A stretch of DNA of 64,000 bases from an uncultured Pseudomonadales bacterium (GTDB lineage: Bacteria > Pseudomonadota > Gammaproteobacteria > Pseudomonadales > Azotimanducaceae). The stretch covers positions 101,739 to 165,738 of the forward strand of contig CALKBV010000012.1 in the NCBI GenBank assembly GCA_937775265.1, written 5' to 3'. The translations under genes were made by a program, and so were the position numbers. The notes beneath the pieces are model-generated. The model saw nothing but the letters and a program-made list of their open reading frames with translations, ran no database searches and was not told where the DNA came from. Shown here piece after piece: positions 60,483 through 64,000 of this stretch; position 1 is the stretch's first letter, and the number at the start of each line of letters is the position of its first letter.

Positions 60483-60740
60483 CTAAAACCACGAGCAGAC
60501 TTTGTCTGCCTCTGCGCACAGGCGCACAAAATCACTGTAATCGATCGATTCAGTGTGTGCCGCCAGGAGACCACCCAACCCCCTTGCGTCAACATCAAAA
60601 CGGATCGCAAATACCAAAAAGGGCAGGGGCTGCAGCCCCAGGTAGACACCATCTTCCAGTAAAACGACTTTGTCATCCTCTGCGATCAAGTTATTACATA
60701 ACCCAAGCGCCGAGACCTTATTGATTGTGTGCACGATCAT
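60483..60740 (-). CDS. tusB: Sulfur relay protein TusB/DsrH
   Basis: An 85-residue DsrH-family subunit of the TusBCD complex. MIVHTINKVSALGLCNNLIA opens the small alpha/beta fold, DDKVVLLEDGVYLGL follows near residue 22 and the chain ends KVCSWF, a usual TusB ending. In TusBCD it packs with TusC and TusD, and TusD carries the active cysteine. It starts on the tusC stop (one-base overlap). Confidence 0.9.
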   Translation of the reverse strand: MIVHTINKVSALGLCNNLIAEDDKVVLLEDGVYLGLQPLPFLVFAIRFDVDARGLGGLLAAHTESIDYSDFVRLCAEADKVCSWF

Positions 60741-61093
60741 TAGAAGTTAAGCACTTTGTCATGGTTTCGAATAAACGCCTGCATGGCTGCGGCGTTCAGG
60801 GACTCAACCTCGATCAAAAAATCATCTTTGTTAAGTCCACGGGCGAGCAGGTCGGGTTTGGAACAGGCGATGCGAGTAACGCCATAGTCCTTTAATGCGC
60901 CAAAGCTCAATGAGAAATTTTTTGTACCCAAATCGTCAGTCGACTGACCAGCGACCAATTGCATCAGTCCATCGCCGACGAACAGAACACTGCATGTGGT
61001 GAAGGCGGAACCCATCAACAGAGCATCCAGACCTTCCTGGGCATTGATGCTGCCGTGTGGTGGGCGGGAAAACACAAACAGAATCGTACTCAT
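60740..61093 (-). CDS. tusC: Sulfur relay protein TusC/DsrF
   Basis: A 117-residue DsrE/F-like protein. LFVFSRPPHGSINAQEGLDALLMG at the start (positions 5-28) matches the TusC opening RxPHG.....EGLDA, and VLFVGDGLMQLVAGQ follows near residue 36. It forms the central part of the TusBCD hexamer. One base separates it from tusD. Confidence 0.92.
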   Translation of the reverse strand: MSTILFVFSRPPHGSINAQEGLDALLMGSAFTTCSVLFVGDGLMQLVAGQSTDDLGTKNFSLSFGALKDYGVTRIACSKPDLLARGLNKDDFLIEVESLNAAAMQAFIRNHDKVLNF

Positions 61094-61094
61094 C

Positions 61095-61487
61095 TCACAC
61101 TCCGAATGTGACGACGCGATCGGCGTTGATCGATGCGTCGATGAGTTGGCCGAGTCCGGATATAGTAAATCCAGGTGCTAGGTTACTACCTGATTTTTCG
61201 TATCTATCTGCTTCGGTTTCATCCAGGATTCCTCGGCGTAAACACGAAGCGATACAGGCAATCAGTTCGATATTGTTCCCGGTGCCGAATTCCTGCCACT
61301 GTTCGCTGACCGGGGCTTCATCCTGGGGTGGTGCAATTAGGCTGTTCGCGGTATGAACGCCATCGTGATAGAAGAACACCCTGTTGATACTGTGACCGGA
61401 AGCCAGCACAGCCTTGGCAAATTTCAGGGCAGACAGGCATGCCTCACTGGAATAGGGGGCACCGTGTACCACGATGGCGAAATTCAT
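61095..61487 (-). CDS. tusD: Sulfurtransferase TusD
   Basis: A 130-residue DsrE-family subunit that receives sulfur from TusA and passes it to TusE. IVVHGAPYSSEACLSALKFA at the start, VFFYHDGVHTANSL near residue 37 and ELIACIASCLRRGIL near residue 74, with the active cysteine region, are typical. It ends in ADRVVTFG. It is the first gene of tusDCBE, and a terminator just upstream separates it from yccA. tusA is not in the window. Confidence 0.92.
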   Translation of the reverse strand: MNFAIVVHGAPYSSEACLSALKFAKAVLASGHSINRVFFYHDGVHTANSLIAPPQDEAPVSEQWQEFGTGNNIELIACIASCLRRGILDETEADRYEKSGSNLAPGFTISGLGQLIDASINADRVVTFGV

Positions 61488-61501
61488 CGGTCAGCAGACA
61501 C

Positions 61502-61536
61502 AAAAAAGCCCCGGCATGAGACGCATGGCAGGGCTT
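61502..61536 (-). terminator. Rho-independent terminator after the yccA-like gene
   Basis: Read on the minus strand, AAGCCC (61536-61531) pairs with GGGCTT (61511-61506), and the stem extends with one mismatch to a CATG/CATG core around a 5-base loop. Six T residues (61507-61502) follow. It lies 18 bases after the yccA stop and just before tusD, so it should separate the two units. Confidence 0.8.
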
Positions 61537-61553
61537 GTTTAAGGTTGAACATT

Positions 61554-62225
61554 TTAATCGCTGCTAAATCCTACAAGATGTAAAAGGGCAGTGAAAAGAT
61601 TGAAGATACTCAGGTAGAGCGAAACAGTCGCCATGACGTAATTGGTTTCGCCGCCGTTGATGATACGGCTTGTGTCAAACAGAATGAAACCTGACATGAG
61701 AATGACAATCGCCGCTGAAATGGCAAGGTGCAGTCCTGATATTTCCCAACCCATCATGCTGCCCACGAACAACAGAACGATGCTGCCAATCACGACCCAC
61801 ATCCCAGTCATCAGGAAGCCTGACATATATGAGAAATCTTTCTTCGTTGTGAGAACGTAGCCTGAGAGGGAAAAGAAGATCATTCCGGTTAATGCGAGTG
61901 CTGTGACGACTACCTGGGTTCCGCCAGCGGTCTGCATATGAAAGTTCAGGATTGGCCCGAGCGAGAACCCGAGAATACCGGTAAAAGCAAAAACGAGTGC
62001 GATACCCCATACGCTGTTGCGCATCTTATTGATCGCAAACAGTAGTCCGAATGCAACAATGAGGGGAATCCATCCCATGTAGGGCGCATTAATCGCCATC
62101 GCGACGCCGGCCATTGCTGCGCTGAAAACCAGCGTCATGGATAGCAGCATATAGGTGCTGCGGAGCACCTTGTTTGTAGAACTGGCCGCAGTTTGTTGCC
62201 CGGTTACAAATTGTGCATCTGCCAT
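61554..62225 (-). CDS. yccA: Bax inhibitor-1 family membrane protein (YccA-like)
   Basis: A 223-residue protein with seven hydrophobic helices after a polar N-terminal tail of about 22 residues. It belongs to the BI-1/YccA/UPF0005 family; E. coli YccA interacts with the FtsH protease and modulates its activity. Family blocks are VLRSTYMLLSMTLVFSAAMAG near residue 20, a GFLMTGMWVVIGSIVL segment and the C-terminal FDTSRIINGGETNYVMAT, which holds the aspartate pair of the calcium/pH-sensing members. A terminator follows. In pseudomonads the gene likewise lies next to tusD. Confidence 0.92.
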   Translation of the reverse strand: MADAQFVTGQQTAASSTNKVLRSTYMLLSMTLVFSAAMAGVAMAINAPYMGWIPLIVAFGLLFAINKMRNSVWGIALVFAFTGILGFSLGPILNFHMQTAGGTQVVVTALALTGMIFFSLSGYVLTTKKDFSYMSGFLMTGMWVVIGSIVLLFVGSMMGWEISGLHLAISAAIVILMSGFILFDTSRIINGGETNYVMATVSLYLSIFNLFTALLHLVGFSSD

Positions 62226-62380
62226 TAAAAACTCCTTGCTGAAAACTAGAATGAGGAAATTTTACGTTACTCCTGACCAAAAGCAAGGTGAACAGGCTTG
62301 TATAGCTTATTCCATATCCCTGTAAAAGAAGCGGTTATCCGGTGGATAGCTATCGTTTTGAACGAGAATGACAAAAAGGT

Positions 62381-62443
62381 TCAGACTGACCGACATGGCA
62401 TTAGGCTAGGGGTCAGACTGACCGACAATGGCCATTAGGCTAG
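62381..62443. repeat. Near-perfect direct repeat at the end of the channel gene
   Basis: A 29-base unit (62381-62409) and a 31-base copy (62413-62443) share TCAGACTGACCGACA, then TGG and CATTAGGCTAG, differing by two single-base insertions. The second copy covers the last codons and stop of the channel gene. The rest of the 209-base gap between it and yccA shows no gene. Direct observation. Confidence 0.8.
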
Positions 62444-63691
62444 CTGATCTAATCGTGTCCATTCTAATGGAATGTTGTCCTCGACGAGTCGCGTAATACT
62501 GATGCAGTGCACGCCATGCTCTTTACCGACGGCTTGCGCGAACTCGGAGGTGTCGTTAGTTCTGACAAAAATCAGTGCGTTGTTATACTTCTGCTTTATC
62601 CATAGCGCGGTGCGCAGATTATTGGCAGAATCGCCCGTACCCATAATCACCACGGGTTCGCCGCGACTTAAATCGATGTCGCCGGTCAGTTTTCGCCAAA
62701 CGTCAGGATGGGTTGTATCGCCTTGATATATCTTGCGTTCGTAAAAGGCGCCGGATTTTTGTTGTTCATCAACGATTTGCACGCGGCGATACGCCTGTTT
62801 ATCGACAATCGCCACTAAATCTATTTCATCTCCGGCGTTAATCTGCAGTTCTTCCAGGATGGTTTGGCCGAATAGACCGAAACCAGCGATGACCACGGTA
62901 TCTTGATAGTTCGTTTTCTTGAAGTGATCAATCAGCGCAGAATTCACCAGACCTTTGGCTGCCAGATTGTAGGAGTTAAACAGGGTCACTTGATTAGCAA
63001 TTTGCGTGCTCTGCATTGTTCGTAAAAACCTCAGGCTACCGCCATGTAACACGATTTGTGACGCCAACTTCGGGTAAAGCCGCAGGATCTTGCTTGCAGC
63101 CTCGAAGGCGACAAAATCATCGTCACCCAGAAGCATGACTCTTCGTGCCCGATGTAAGCGTAGTTTCTGGAGCATGAAATCATGGGTCACGTCACCGTTG
63201 ATCACAGTCACGTCGAAGGTCGCTGTCAGTTCATGTTCACGAGCGAGATCTATTGCGTGATCAATTACAATCACTGGAATGTGATTGGGCTGCTGACGCA
63301 ACATTCTCAGGTAGCTGGTGGTTAAATTTCCTGAGCCGACAACCACTATATGATTTTTTATTCGTCGCAGTTGCCAGCGCTCCTTGGAGATGACAATAAG
63401 CAGTGCTTCCATCACCGCCGACGCCGCTAGCAGGGGGGATCCGAAATACGCAATCCATAGCAACACCCGACCCAGTAGCGGGCCACCCGTTGGCAACCCG
63501 ATATCAAGACCGCCAACCACGAAGAGACCAAGACTGTAGTACGCCTTGGCGAGCAGTGACCCTTCTACAACATCGGGTCGTTCTGTCAGGCCTACGCCGC
63601 TGGATAACCCCAACATAGCGCATGTAAATAACGTTAGAGCCAATAGCCAACGCCAGCTAATATTTTTGAGTATTGTGGGGATCTGAAACAT
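62435..63691 (-). CDS. Ion channel-like protein with two TrkA-N (RCK) domains
   Basis: A 418-residue protein. The membrane part has a first helix (about residues 12-32), a pore-loop-like segment (YYSLGLFVVGGLDIGLPTGG, about 52-71) and a second helix (about 75-102). It resembles a two-helix potassium-channel pore but lacks a canonical TVGYG filter. Two Rossmann domains follow, with nucleotide motifs VVGSGNLTTSYL (about 116) and IAGFGLFGQTILEEL (about 264), as in tandem RCK/TrkA-N channels. Ligand and ion are unknown. The start is uncertain: an in-frame GTG 30 bases upstream is possible, and neither has a good ribosome-binding site. Confidence 0.72.
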   Translation of the reverse strand: MFQIPTILKNISWRWLLALTLFTCAMLGLSSGVGLTERPDVVEGSLLAKAYYSLGLFVVGGLDIGLPTGGPLLGRVLLWIAYFGSPLLAASAVMEALLIVISKERWQLRRIKNHIVVVGSGNLTTSYLRMLRQQPNHIPVIVIDHAIDLAREHELTATFDVTVINGDVTHDFMLQKLRLHRARRVMLLGDDDFVAFEAASKILRLYPKLASQIVLHGGSLRFLRTMQSTQIANQVTLFNSYNLAAKGLVNSALIDHFKKTNYQDTVVIAGFGLFGQTILEELQINAGDEIDLVAIVDKQAYRRVQIVDEQQKSGAFYERKIYQGDTTHPDVWRKLTGDIDLSRGEPVVIMGTGDSANNLRTALWIKQKYNNALIFVRTNDTSEFAQAVGKEHGVHCISITRLVEDNIPLEWTRLDQLA

Positions 63692-63850
63692 TGGTGATAT
63701 TAGGACGCGCTTGGGAAACACAAAGTCTACGCATCCGTTCGACGATCAGGAACCTTTCATTTACCTTTATGACATACAGCCCCAGATGCTTACTAAACAA
63801 ACGCCTAAATAAAACTGATCTGCGCAACCGACCATTGACTTTGACAGTCT

Positions 63851-64000
63851 TTAATTGCCCGTTATGGCTATCTCGTAACCATCGAGATCGACCAGGGCAA
63901 ACTGCCGGGTGCCATGATCTTCCTTTTCTATTACACCAGGTCGTAAACCATCTTGTTCGAGCGCTGCCCAGAGACTATCCAGGTCATCGACATCGAAATA
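63851..64000 (-). CDS. Glyoxalase/bleomycin resistance (VOC) family protein, C-terminal part
   Basis: The last 49 codons of a gene that enters from the right edge on the minus strand. YFDVDDLDSLWAALEQDG followed by a DHGTRQFALVDLDGYEIAI strand pattern is typical of vicinal-oxygen-chelate proteins, whose metal-ligand glutamate lies in DGYEI. The start and most of the domain are outside the window. Substrate cannot be inferred. The 160 bases between it and the channel gene show no gene. Confidence 0.7.
   Translation of the reverse strand, partial: YFDVDDLDSLWAALEQDGLRPGVIEKEDHGTRQFALVDLDGYEIAITGN

Overview
The window looks like a chromosomal segment of a free-living, probably marine, gammaproteobacterium. 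The right half (about 38-62 kb) carries the block roxA-purB-hflD-mnmA ... rluE-cspD-clpS-clpA-infA-bpt-aat-trxB and ftsK-lolA-rarA-crcB-serS-cysG-tusEBCD-yccA, which as I recall it follows the gene order of Pseudomonas and its relatives. PA4642-family, HflD, ThrH and RoxA proteins point the same way. I recognise no prophage, insertion sequence, CRISPR array, rRNA or tRNA gene. The species cannot be named from sequence reading alone.

Layout. (1) 0-10 kb: a partial leuB-like gene, a NamZ-type exo-muramidase with a DOMON-like partner, glutathione reductase, a DUF429 protein, a Na+/alanine symporter with an unusual insertion, an M16C metalloprotease and a dienelactone hydrolase. (2) 10.1-15.5 kb: a complete TonB energy system of the DUF3450-TtpC-ExbB-ExbD-TonB-TPR type, closed by a terminator shared with convergent rsgA. 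(3) 16.7-21.8 kb: a minus-strand operon of a SerC-like aminotransferase, an SMP-30 lactonase and a TctCBA tripartite transporter. (4) 21.9-32 kb: an accessory-like region with an ATP/ADP-carrier-family transporter facing an S1/P1 nuclease, a small membrane stub resembling the start of an HlyD-type adaptor, a frameshifted MATE exporter, metA behind what looks like a SAM-II riboswitch with its own terminator, an SDR, an LLM flavin/F420 oxidoreductase, an omega-aminotransferase, a HAD phosphatase, a reduced acyl-CoA dehydrogenase-like protein and an RDD protein. (5) 32-38 kb: J-domain and VWA proteins, a 5'-nucleotidase, cysB, thrH, a lipoprotein, a lytic transglycosylase and rraA. (6) 38-64 kb: mostly conserved housekeeping genes, ending with an RCK-domain ion channel and a partial VOC protein.

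How the genes fit together. Sulfur and thiol biology recurs: gor, metA with a SAM-sensing leader, cysB, mnmA and tusBCDE (tRNA 2-thiolation), moaCDE (molybdopterin), cysG (siroheme) and trxB. clpS, clpA, bpt and aat form a compact bacterial N-degron module. Wall turnover is represented by NamZ, a lytic transglycosylase and HflD/FtsK/LolA neighbours of envelope function. The S1/P1 nuclease beside a nucleotide-carrier homologue suggests scavenging of external nucleic acid.

Points of caution. serS and the MATE gene each carry an apparent one-base frameshift. For serS, which is essential, restoring the frame gives a normal ending just before cysG, so a sequencing or assembly error is likely. Two genes (tctB and the J-domain protein) appear to start at non-AUG codons (ATT and CTG) with well-spaced Shine-Dalgarno sequences. 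Many starts were revised using ribosome-binding sites and neighbour overlaps; the reasons are given per entry.
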